Below, piece by piece: positions 14,487-21,417 of a stretch of 22,053 bases of DNA. Both the position numbers and the translations under genes were made by a program. The stretch is from a bacterium. Lineage in GTDB: Bacteria; Bdellovibrionota; FAC87; UBA2466. The stretch's first letter is position 1, and the number at the start of each line of letters is the position of its first letter. The notes beneath the pieces are model-generated. The model ran no database searches. It was not told the origin of the DNA and saw nothing but the letters and a program-made list of their open reading frames with translations. The stretch spans positions 1-22,053 of the forward strand of contig JAIEOG010000384.1 of assembly GCA_019750655.1 (NCBI GenBank). Direction: 5' to 3'.

Positions 14487-15024
14487 GTACCGTAAATTAC
14501 TCGTTTTTAGCATCCTCGTCTGCTCTTCCCTCCTCAACGCAAAGACAGTGAAGAACGCAGCACCTGCCATGCCGGCATCGCCCGCAAAAAGCGTCGCCGA
14601 TAGCGACTTGCCTTGGAAAGGCAAACCCAGCCCGGTTCAGTTTCAGTTTTCCGGACTCGCGGGTCTGTCCATCGTCGGCGGAGTGGCGGGCTTTGGGATC
14701 AATGCAGCAGCAGCGATCAAAGTGCTCAATGACGGTTTTATCGACGACCTCAATGATCAAGTCTTTGTAGAATTCTGGGGTGGCCCTGTTTTCACAGGCA
14801 CATTTACGGCAGCAGCGATTGGCGCACACCTGCGTTGGGACTTGAGCAAGAATGATCTTTGGACGTTCTACGGGCTTGCTGGATTGGGCGGGTCGTTTGG
14901 GGCGGTTCGCACATTGCACGTGCGCACTGGCCTCGGGGTTTTCTGGAATCTCTTTGAGTTCTTGAGCTTCCGCGGAGAACTCAGCCACGAACATATCGGC
15001 GTCGGCGTTACTTACCTGCTTTAA
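14485..15024 (+). CDS. Exported beta-rich protein, possible small outer-membrane barrel
   Basis: A 179-residue protein from ATG 14485, chosen because GGAG lies six bases upstream and a signal peptide follows at once (MYRKLLVFSILVCSSLLNA, cleavage probably after LNA). The next 30 residues are a Pro/Ala-rich linker. From about residue 50 there are alternating strands with Gly and aromatic residues: FQFSGLAGLSIVGGVAGFGIN, QVFVEFWGGPVF, AAIGAHLRWDL, FYGLAGLGGSFG, GVFWNLFEFLSFRGELSHEHIG and a final VGVTYLL. This is the pattern of a small eight-strand outer-membrane barrel. A hairpin terminator follows 7 bases after the stop. The family is not recognised and function is unknown. Confidence 0.75.
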   Translation: MYRKLLVFSILVCSSLLNAKTVKNAAPAMPASPAKSVADSDLPWKGKPSPVQFQFSGLAGLSIVGGVAGFGINAAAAIKVLNDGFIDDLNDQVFVEFWGGPVFTGTFTAAAIGAHLRWDLSKNDLWTFYGLAGLGGSFGAVRTLHVRTGLGVFWNLFEFLSFRGELSHEHIGVGVTYLL

Positions 15025-15066
15025 AAAAAGAGGCTCCGAGGCTTTCGCCCCGGAGCCTTTTAAATT
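15022..15066. terminator. Bidirectional intrinsic terminator between the exported protein gene and flgE
   Basis: AGGCTCCG (15031-15038) pairs with CGGAGCCT (15051-15058), with two more G-C pairs inside beyond one mismatch and a tight loop CTTTCG. A run of seven A lies on the left (15023-15029) and a T-rich stretch on the right (15058-15069), so the element can end transcripts from both the plus-strand gene and the minus-strand flagellar operon. Confidence 0.9.
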
Positions 15067-15086
15067 TTATACCAACCTACCGCTTA

Positions 15087-16373
15087 TTATCTGCCGCGGA
15101 GATTGATCACTTCTTCAAGCATCTGGTCTGCGCTCGTGATGGATTTCGCGCTCGCTTGGAAACCACGTTGCGCGCGGATCATTTCCACGAACTCAGACGC
15201 CAAGTCGACGTTGGAGTGTTCCAAACTGCGGGTTTGGATGGCACCACGGCCGTTCGTCTTGGGTTTGCCGGCCAAAGGCTGGCCCGATTGCGGAGTTTCA
15301 ATGAACTGGTTATTACCGACCTTGGCCAGTTTTTCAGTCGCATCAAAACGCGCAACTGCCATTTGGCCTAAGAGCCGGTTCTCGCCGTTCGAGTACACAC
15401 CGCTGATGATGCCGTCGGAGTCGACGATGGTGTCTGACAATGTACCTGCCGAATACCCATCTTGGGTATTGCGGAACGTAACGTTGTTGGAACCGTACTG
15501 CGTCGTGCCCTTCTGGCCCGTGCCTTCTTTGTCGATCGGATCGCCAAAGTTGAATTCAAGCGCTTGGTCCGGAATCGCACCGCCGCTGAACGAAGTATTC
15601 AGCACCTGTTGATCGGAGGACATCAGTTTGCCCGTCTGATCAAACGTCAGTGTGCCTTTGGAGATCGCTTCGGCTTTACCGTTCGTGCCTCCATTGAGCT
15701 CACTGCCATCGACCATGGCATACCATTCCCAGTTCGCTTCCGTCGTACGATTGAAGTACAAGCTCACGGAGTGGGCATTACCCACAGAGTCGTAAACCTG
15801 CATTGCCGTGGTGAACTGGCTGCTCTCTTCTGGATAATCCAGATTCAAGGCAGTTCCTGGCGGCATACGCGCATCCAAGTTCACAAACATATCGACCTTG
15901 GCAGTTGCTTTAGCGGGAATGGCTTTGAAGTCGAGACGGACGTCTTCCATACGGCCGCCAATCTTACCGTCTGGAGTAGCGCGGTAAGCTTGGACGCGGT
16001 GTCCGCTCAACGTCGTCATCCAGCCGTCTTTGTCAAAACGGAAGGAACCGTCACGGGTATAAGCCGTGCCGTTATCGCCTTTGACGACGAAGAAACCAGT
16101 ACCGTTGATGGCCATATCGGTCGCGCGGTTGGTGCGAGTGAGCGACCCTTGAGTGAACAGGCTGGTGATACCCGCGGCTCGTGCCCCCTGCCCGATTTGC
16201 TCACCCCCTGAGGCTTGCATCAAATCGCTCGCCACCAGAGAGTTGAACTCAGTACGGGAGCTTTTGAACCCCGTGGTATTCGCGTTGACGATGTTATCGG
16301 AGATAACACTCAACATTTCGCCATTGGCTTCTAAGCCAGAAATGGCGGTAGACATCGATGATACTACACCCAT
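15087..16373 (-). CDS. flgE: Flagellar hook protein FlgE
   Basis: The structural subunit of the flagellar hook, exported by the flagellar type III apparatus. Length 428 residues is typical. The N-terminal rod/hook signature is clear: MSTAISGLEANGEMLSVIS followed by DNIVNANTTGFKSSR. The C-terminal D0 helix is present: SNVDLASEFVEMIRAQRGFQ then ASAKSITSADQMLEEVINLRGR. Between them the D1 and D2 hook regions show NGTGFFVVKGDNG, YTRDGSFRFDKDG and the hook-typical LTFDQTGKLMSS. A strong ribosome site AGGAGGG (plus-strand bases 16378-16384) precedes ATG by four bases. It is the last gene of the operon, after a 107-base gap that contains two hairpins, and is followed by the bidirectional terminator. 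Confidence 0.97.
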   Translation of the reverse strand: MGVVSSMSTAISGLEANGEMLSVISDNIVNANTTGFKSSRTEFNSLVASDLMQASGGEQIGQGARAAGITSLFTQGSLTRTNRATDMAINGTGFFVVKGDNGTAYTRDGSFRFDKDGWMTTLSGHRVQAYRATPDGKIGGRMEDVRLDFKAIPAKATAKVDMFVNLDARMPPGTALNLDYPEESSQFTTAMQVYDSVGNAHSVSLYFNRTTEANWEWYAMVDGSELNGGTNGKAEAISKGTLTFDQTGKLMSSDQQVLNTSFSGGAIPDQALEFNFGDPIDKEGTGQKGTTQYGSNNVTFRNTQDGYSAGTLSDTIVDSDGIISGVYSNGENRLLGQMAVARFDATEKLAKVGNNQFIETPQSGQPLAGKPKTNGRGAIQTRSLEHSNVDLASEFVEMIRAQRGFQASAKSITSADQMLEEVINLRGR

Positions 16374-16480
16374 GGTACCCTCCTAGAATTGCCAGCAGTG
16401 TTGCGAACCACTGGCGGTTAACCAAGGCTTCTATGGAGGACCACAGGCCAGCCTTGGAAGTTAAAGAAAACTCGAAATTT
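16374..16480 (-). promoter_or_regulatory. flgE leader with two hairpins
   Basis: On the plus strand, CCAAGGCT (16422-16429) and AGCCTTGG (16450-16457) form a perfect eight-pair inverted repeat with a 20-base loop. Closer to flgE, GCCAGCAGTG (16391-16400) pairs with CACTGGC (16409-16415) apart from a three-base bulge. No T-run follows either stem on the coding strand, so they are more likely to affect mRNA stability, processing or flgE translation than to terminate. No sigma-54 or sigma-28 site was found here. Confidence 0.5.
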
Positions 16481-16891
16481 TTAGACGATGACGGCGCTAT
16501 CGATATTCGTGAAGATGCGCTCTTTCAAATTTGCCGCGTCCATTGCGGTAATCACCGTGCGAGACTTCACATTGGCAATCACAGCGACGTCGCCGGCGAG
16601 AATCAAGGTTTCGCGGCTTCCTTTTTCCTTGGCAGAATCCAGACCGCTGCTTACGCGGCGCTCGAGATCTTCGTTCCAAGGAATCGCGCGTGACTTAATG
16701 CGCGTTTCCGCGTGTTGAGAAAATTTTAGACCCGATGCAGGCGCCTGCGTCGCTGGCGCTTGCTGATCGCGCATGATCCGTTCGAACTCGGAGATTCCGC
16801 CACTCTTAGAAGCGGGTGTCTCCGGCGTCGGGCGCGGCTCGAGCGGGCCAACAGGCCCTATTCCCATGCGTAAGAGTTCTGATGGACTCAT
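16481..16891 (-). CDS. TIGR02530 family flagellar operon protein
   Basis: A 136-residue protein of the family known only as a flagellar operon protein (TIGR02530), found next to flgD and flgE in many Firmicutes and Deltaproteobacteria. The diagnostic C-terminal half is KFSQHAETRIKSRAIPW, then LERRVSSGLDSAKEKGSRETL and VAVIANVKSRTVITAMD, ending in KERIFTNIDSAVIV. The first 55 residues are Pro/Ala-rich and probably disordered. There is no signal peptide. The ATG overlaps the flgD stop by four bases, so it is translated with flgD, and it precedes flgE by 107 bases. The biochemical role is not established; a part in hook assembly or its switch is inferred from constant position. Confidence 0.88.
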   Translation of the reverse strand: MSPSELLRMGIGPVGPLEPRPTPETPASKSGGISEFERIMRDQQAPATQAPASGLKFSQHAETRIKSRAIPWNEDLERRVSSGLDSAKEKGSRETLILAGDVAVIANVKSRTVITAMDAANLKERIFTNIDSAVIV

Positions 16892-17763
16892 GGTCTATAC
16901 TCCATCCACCCTTGCGGGCTCTCCACCACCGGAGCTCCCCAAGCCATCGGCCGAGAATCGGCTTGAGGCTTTTGGGCTTCGGCAGCTGCCGGTGGCTGGG
17001 GTTTTTCCCCGAGCGCGGTGACGGCAGGTTTGGCTTCAGGTTTCGCAGCTTCTGGTTTGGCCGCTTCGGCTTTCGGTGCCGCGGCGGGATCCACGGTGCC
17101 GATGCTTTGGATTTTGGCGACTTCGACTTTCGTCTGGCCATTCGGCGTCTCGAGAAGCAGCATCGGGCGCTTCTCATTCATTTCCACGCCGATGACTTTG
17201 CCCGCTGTCATGGAATCCATGTTGCGGGTTTTGCCATCTGGGCCCAGCCCTGAAACACGGAACTGGTAAATACCATCCGGCACGCCATCGCCATCCGTCG
17301 ATTTCCCGTCCCACTTGAGTGACTTCTCAGTAGTGCGAGGATCGACATCCATCTCACGAACTAGCTTACCGTCTCCGCTATAGAGGGAGACCTTTAACGG
17401 GCGGAAACCACCTTCGGTATTCAAGGCGATGTCCACCGGCTTGCCTTCGGCAATCGTCACTTCCGCTCCCGCGGCTTTGACGTGTTTGCCGATCATCCCA
17501 AGGGCTTGCAGCTTGGCTTCCTCCCCCATCCCGTTTTCCAGTTTCTCGATCCCAGAGCCGATCTGCGTCAGCTTTTCGAGCGACGCAAACTGCGCTAACT
17601 GAGCCGAGAACTCTTTCTGGTCCATCGGGCTTAAGGGGTCCTGATGCTTCAGCTGAGCCATCAACAGTTGCATAAACTCCTCTTTACCCATGGAGTCTTT
17701 TGGACCGCTGACTTGAGGCCGTTCCGTTAAGTGCGCTGGAAGTGCGCCGGTAAGCTCATTCAT
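16888..17763 (-). CDS. flgD: Flagellar hook capping protein FlgD
   Basis: The scaffold that caps the growing hook and guides FlgE polymerisation. Length 291 residues is longer than most FlgD (about 220-240). The N-terminal export/cap region contains GKEEFMQLLMAQLKHQDPL and the typical QFASLEKLTQIG. The central domain includes VDIALNTEGG, LKWDGKSTDGDGVPDGIYQFR (the W-D-G-x-x-x-x-G-x-x-x-x-D-G-x-Y pattern) and GKVIGVEM. After about residue 227 there is a Pro/Ala/Lys-rich tail with repeats of KPEAA, ending WMEYRP; this tail is unusual and probably disordered. It follows fliK after 13 bases and overlaps the next gene by four. Confidence 0.95.
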   Translation of the reverse strand: MNELTGALPAHLTERPQVSGPKDSMGKEEFMQLLMAQLKHQDPLSPMDQKEFSAQLAQFASLEKLTQIGSGIEKLENGMGEEAKLQALGMIGKHVKAAGAEVTIAEGKPVDIALNTEGGFRPLKVSLYSGDGKLVREMDVDPRTTEKSLKWDGKSTDGDGVPDGIYQFRVSGLGPDGKTRNMDSMTAGKVIGVEMNEKRPMLLLETPNGQTKVEVAKIQSIGTVDPAAAPKAEAAKPEAAKPEAKPAVTALGEKPQPPAAAEAQKPQADSRPMAWGAPVVESPQGWMEYRP

Positions 17764-17776
17764 GATTCACCTGGTT

Positions 17777-18985
17777 TCAAACACGGAAATCCAATCGCCC
17801 GTCCGGACGGCTCCGTGCCACCGTCTGGTTTTGAAAACTGGGCTCGAAACGCGAGAACTGGTTTTCTCTTTCCCCATTCTGCTGAGAGAACTGCCCGCCT
17901 TGGGAATGAGAATCCTGGCCCCCGTTGTTTTTATTAAAAGAGAACGAAGCAAAAGACGCCTCGCCCCCCGATTTCACTTCGGCATGGGAGAGCTGAAGAT
18001 CTTGGGTCTGGAGCGCTTGCTGGAGATCTGGCAAACCAGATTCCAACGCCGCCCGGACTTGATCGTTGTCCGACTGGATCGACAACTCCACGTGTTTACC
18101 GCGGGTTGTGACCTCAATCGTCAAACGGCCTAGTTCTGGTGGATCGAGCTCCAGGGTCATCTTCCCGCCACCTTGAGCGATTAAGCTGTCCAGTGTGGGA
18201 CGGACCTGAGGTAACGCAACGGCCTTGGCCTGAGTAGCGAACGTTTCTGCCGGTTTTTCCACGGAGGCTAAGTCTTTTTCCAAGACTCGTTCTCCGGGCA
18301 TCCCCAACCCCATCAAGGCTTCGCCTCGATCGGTTTTCTTGTCCGCTTTAGCCACGGGTTCCGTCACCGTAGCGAGAGATTCTTTTACGAATCCCGCACT
18401 GCGATCTTCCTGCGCTGCTACCTGCTCAGGCTTGGCCTGAGTCGGCATATGCATGGCTTTCAAGATTTCGTGGTGGGTAGTGTCCACGGTCGTCTCAGGC
18501 TTTTCCTCCACCTGAATCGAACGTAGGTCTTTGCCCCACACGGAATCCACTAGCTCTTTCAGCTCGTACGACTGTTTTCCTTCAAGTGGTTCCGCGAGCA
18601 GATTGAGGTTTCCCCCAACCGCAGCGCTGGTCACTTCTTCAGCCGTGCGTACTGCAGAACGCAGGGTGGCGTCGTCCACTTTCAGCTGCGCTTGCAGCGC
18701 TGCTTCTGGTGCCTGTGGTGTAGGTGCATCTAGTTTGAGACCCGCGAGCATTCCATCGGCAATTGTCGGCAGAGCCGCACCTGGGCCGAACGGGTTTGCA
18801 TCAGTCGGGGAGGGATTTTCTTTCGAAAAATCCCCCAGTTCTTTCCACCACTCGGGACGCTGATCTGCTTGGAGGCCCAGAATTGCACTTAAAAAATCGA
18901 AGCCTTCTGTCCCAAGCATCTCTCCCGATTGCCCTGGTTGCTGCTGGACTACCGGGTTATTAGCTATTGAGTGAATAATCGACAT
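17777..18985 (-). CDS. fliK: Flagellar hook-length control protein FliK
   Basis: The molecular ruler that sets hook length and switches export to filament proteins. Length is 402 residues. Residues 1-255 are a low-complexity, poorly conserved region rich in Pro, Ala, Glu and Gln, as usual for the ruler part. The conserved C-terminal Flg_hook domain spans about 265-345: GGKMTLELDPPELGRLTIEV (part), VELSIQSDNDQVRAALESGL, and LQQALQTQDLQLSHAEV. After it comes a Gln/Asn/Gly-rich tail (NNGGQDSHSQGGQFSQQNGE) of about 50 residues. A purine-rich AGGGGGTG lies upstream of the start. It lies between motE and flgD in the operon. Confidence 0.93.
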   Translation of the reverse strand: MSIIHSIANNPVVQQQPGQSGEMLGTEGFDFLSAILGLQADQRPEWWKELGDFSKENPSPTDANPFGPGAALPTIADGMLAGLKLDAPTPQAPEAALQAQLKVDDATLRSAVRTAEEVTSAAVGGNLNLLAEPLEGKQSYELKELVDSVWGKDLRSIQVEEKPETTVDTTHHEILKAMHMPTQAKPEQVAAQEDRSAGFVKESLATVTEPVAKADKKTDRGEALMGLGMPGERVLEKDLASVEKPAETFATQAKAVALPQVRPTLDSLIAQGGGKMTLELDPPELGRLTIEVTTRGKHVELSIQSDNDQVRAALESGLPDLQQALQTQDLQLSHAEVKSGGEASFASFSFNKNNGGQDSHSQGGQFSQQNGERENQFSRFEPSFQNQTVARSRPDGRLDFRV

Positions 18986-19023
18986 CGCATATTCACCCCC
19001 TTTCGATAGTTGCTACGCGCTGA

Positions 19024-19662
19024 CTATTCAGAGCGTTTTTTGACCTCCGAACTAAGAAACCTTTTTGTAATCTTGCGGGCCTTTTCCGGATCCATCTTGG
19101 AGAGGATCTCGGCTGCCTGCTGTTGCTTCAAACCGACGAGAATCTGGCTAGCCATGTCGGCGTCCATATCATCGAGGATACGGGCTGCTTTCTTGGCTTC
19201 CATCTTCTCGTAAACTTCGCGGAAGGAACTGGCCTTGTCTTGCTTCGCCTTTTCCTGGGACTGCACTTCGCCTCGCAGCTTTCCCAACGCTTGCTCATAC
19301 TTTCCGAGCTGCGCTTTCAGTGCTGTTTCCTTGTCCTTCAAAGCATCTTCACGATCCTTAAGCTGGGCTTCTCGAGCATCCAGCTGCGCTGTGCGCTCCT
19401 TAAGCTGGGCTTGGAGCTTTTCCAAATCGGGATCGGCTTTAGCGGCTGCTGCCGGAGCCACCTCCGCCTTGGTGTCGTGCTTTTCCAACTCTTCAACGCG
19501 TTTCTGGTAGCGTTCTCGTTGCTGTTGTTCCGGCGACGCCGTTTTCTCCGCCGGTGCGGGGGAGCTGGAGGCATCGGCAGTGCCATCGCGCGTGATCTCA
19601 AAGGCCAAAAAGCCGAAGAGCACCGCCATCCAGAAACTCCAAAATGCAATCGAGCGGACCAT
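19024..19662 (-). CDS. motE: MotE family protein (MgtE-N-like domain, stator chaperone)
   Basis: A 212-residue inner-membrane protein similar to MotE, which in alphaproteobacteria acts as a chaperone for the stator in the periplasm; in other lineages the gene is a standard member of the fliI-fliJ-fliK cluster. One N-terminal membrane helix (about 5-22, SIAFWSFWMAVLFGFLAF) is followed by an Ala/Pro-rich linker, a long heptad-rich coiled coil (about 75-145, LEKLQAQLKERTAQLDAREAQ and following), and a C-terminal MgtE-N-type domain at about 150-205: REVYEKMEAKKAARILDDMD, ASQILVGLKQQQAAEILSKMD and KARKITKRF. The start codon is directly adjacent to the fliJ stop. fliK follows. The symbol is by family resemblance. 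Confidence 0.85.
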   Translation of the reverse strand: MVRSIAFWSFWMAVLFGFLAFEITRDGTADASSSPAPAEKTASPEQQQRERYQKRVEELEKHDTKAEVAPAAAAKADPDLEKLQAQLKERTAQLDAREAQLKDREDALKDKETALKAQLGKYEQALGKLRGEVQSQEKAKQDKASSFREVYEKMEAKKAARILDDMDADMASQILVGLKQQQAAEILSKMDPEKARKITKRFLSSEVKKRSE

Positions 19663-20106
19663 CTATCTCCCTTTTTCGCCCTGCCAGCCGCGCACCAGAC
19701 TTGCGGCGTTGTCGATCGCCTTTTGTTCTCGGCGACTAGTGTCTTGCTTAAACTCTTGTACCCGTTTTTCTTTCAGCGATTCTAGTGATCGGCGCCGCTG
19801 TGCCAGCCGAATGAGCTCTGCTTGCCGCTGCGCTAAGGCTTCGCGCTCTTCTATCAGCAGAGCCTTGGCCCGTTTAATCTCGTCCAGAGCCGGCACAATC
19901 GCTTGGTGATGCGCTTGGGCGGAAAGTGTATTCACCTCACGCCGGCTAGCTTCCAAACAAGCGAGCACTTTCGAATCCAACTGAACTAGGTACTTATCTA
20001 GGAACCGAATACGTTGTAGGGCATTTGCTATCTGCGCCTTTTTTTGGTTCTCCCGCAGGGACGCAAACTGCAGCGCCCTTTGCAGGCGAAACCGAAAACG
20101 GCGCAT
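19663..20106 (-). CDS. fliJ: Flagellar export protein FliJ
   Basis: A small coiled-coil stalk protein of the flagellar export ATPase, contacting the FliI ring and the FlhA export gate in the cytoplasm. Length 147 residues is typical. It begins MRRFRFRLQRALQFASLRE, the usual FliJ start (F-x-F-R-L-x-x-x-L), and continues as two long helices with heptad patterns, rich in Arg, Gln, Glu and Leu (EREALAQRQAELIRLAQRRR). The C-terminal SREQKAIDNAASLV region matches the family end. It starts three bases after the fliI stop and its stop abuts the motE start, showing tight operon structure. Sequence conservation in FliJ is low, so position and coiled coil carry much of the weight. Confidence 0.88.
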   Translation of the reverse strand: MRRFRFRLQRALQFASLRENQKKAQIANALQRIRFLDKYLVQLDSKVLACLEASRREVNTLSAQAHHQAIVPALDEIKRAKALLIEEREALAQRQAELIRLAQRRRSLESLKEKRVQEFKQDTSRREQKAIDNAASLVRGWQGEKGR

Positions 20107-20109
20107 GGC

Positions 20110-21417
20110 TTACCCCATCAGTTCCAACAAGCCATCTCGGGTATTAGCGAAAATCGCTCGGTCTTCCCGGTCCTGCTTGAGAAATTCGGTGATGCGCGGG
20201 TACATTTCGATGCAGTGATCCATCTCGGGATCGCTGCCGCGGTTGTACATTTGATACTGAATCGCGTCTTCGTTCTCTTGGTACCGCGCTAACAATTCTT
20301 TAAGTTTCCGCGCAGCCTTGCGATGCTCCACAGACACCACCGGATCCATCACACGACTGATGCTGGAAAGAAGATCAATAGCCGGGTAGTGCCCACGGTT
20401 AGCTAGCCGCCGCGATAGAACAATGTGGCCGTCCAGAATCGCGCGCGCTGCATCTGCGACTGGATCTTCCAAGTCATCGCCTTCGACCAAAACCGTAAAC
20501 AGGCCCGTAATACTGCCTTGATCGCCCCAGTTGCCCGCGCGCTCCACGAGCTTCGCGAGAGAGCTAAACACAGAGGCCGGGTAGCCTTTGGAGGTCGGGG
20601 CTTCGCCCGCGCTGCCGCCAATTTCTCTCTGCGCCATCGCAAAACGGGTCAAAGAATCCATCAAGAGCAAAACGCGTAGGCCTTTGCGACGGAAGTATTC
20701 CGCCACGGCTGTCGCTACGTAAGCTCCGCGCACACGGCGCACCGAAGAAGTGTCAGCCGTTTCTGCAACGACGACCATTTTCTTACGCGCATCTGCATCG
20801 AGTTCGCGCTCCAAGAAATCCTTCAGCTCACGGCCACGCTCTCCGATGAGTGCTAGCACAACGACATCCGCCGATGTATGACGAGCCAACATACCCAGAA
20901 GCACGCTTTTTCCCACGCCGGAGCCAGCGAAAATACCCAGACGCTGCCCGATCCCGCAAGTGAGGCAAGCATTGATGGCGCGCACGCCAAGATCTAAAGG
21001 CTTCGAAATAGGCTCCCGCGCCATGGGGTTGAGCGGCAACCCATACAAGGGCACACGCTCAGCCAAGGGCAAAACGACGCCCGTTTCGTAAGAGCGCATC
21101 GTCGAATCCACCACGGATCCCAAAAGTGCATCGCCCACGGGAATATGGCCCGTTTCTTCTGCCAAGACGACTTTATCGCCCAGTTGCACGCCCGTGAGAT
21201 CATCGAGCGGCATCGCGATATGGCCTTCGGGATTAAGTGCGACGACTTCCACCGCCACTGGCCCCAACTGGCTTTGCACATGGCACAAGGAGCCCACGCG
21301 CGCTCCCGGCATATGAATGCGCAAAGAATCGCGGCTGACACGGCGGACTTCGCCGTAAAAACGCACGAAGGAGTCTGTTTTGAGCGACTCCTTCAGATTT
21401 TCAAAAGCCGTATTCAT
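20110..21417 (-). CDS. fliI: Flagellum-specific ATP synthase FliI
   Basis: The ATPase of the flagellar type III export apparatus; it forms a hexamer at the base of the motor and unfolds or delivers substrates. Length 435 residues is normal. The Walker A motif AGSGVGKS is at 164-171, Walker B LLLMD near 250-254, and the conserved IGERGRELKDFLE segment at about 191-203. The N-terminal beta-barrel domain (about 15-85) and the type III family motif FAMAQREIGGSAGEAPTSKGYP are clear. The C-terminal domain includes ELLARYQENEDAIQYQMYNRG. The start overlaps the fliH stop in ATGA, so the ATPase and its regulator are coupled. The identification as FliI rather than a virulence-type ATPase rests on the flagellar neighbours. 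Confidence 0.97.
   Translation of the reverse strand: MNTAFENLKESLKTDSFVRFYGEVRRVSRDSLRIHMPGARVGSLCHVQSQLGPVAVEVVALNPEGHIAMPLDDLTGVQLGDKVVLAEETGHIPVGDALLGSVVDSTMRSYETGVVLPLAERVPLYGLPLNPMAREPISKPLDLGVRAINACLTCGIGQRLGIFAGSGVGKSVLLGMLARHTSADVVVLALIGERGRELKDFLERELDADARKKMVVVAETADTSSVRRVRGAYVATAVAEYFRRKGLRVLLLMDSLTRFAMAQREIGGSAGEAPTSKGYPASVFSSLAKLVERAGNWGDQGSITGLFTVLVEGDDLEDPVADAARAILDGHIVLSRRLANRGHYPAIDLLSSISRVMDPVVSVEHRKAARKLKELLARYQENEDAIQYQMYNRGSDPEMDHCIEMYPRITEFLKQDREDRAIFANTRDGLLELMG

Noticed and set aside
15462..16211. Plus-strand open frame of 249 codons opposite flgE
   Set aside because: It is a shadow of the conserved hook protein gene; no signal peptide or family motif is visible.
16285..16310. 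Sigma-28-like TCCGATAA on the minus strand inside flgE
   Set aside because: The bases encode the invariant SDNIVNANT motif of hook proteins, and no -35 element is found at the proper distance.
17018..17083. Alternating Ala-rich repeats in the flgD tail region as a possible DNA repeat or recombination site
   Set aside because: They encode the KPEAA repeats of FlgD in frame; nothing suggests an independent DNA element.
19123..19785. Plus-strand open frame of 220 codons opposite motE and fliJ
   Set aside because: Leucine-rich repeats arise from the antisense of Lys/Glu/Gln coiled-coil codons; the minus-strand genes explain the sequence.
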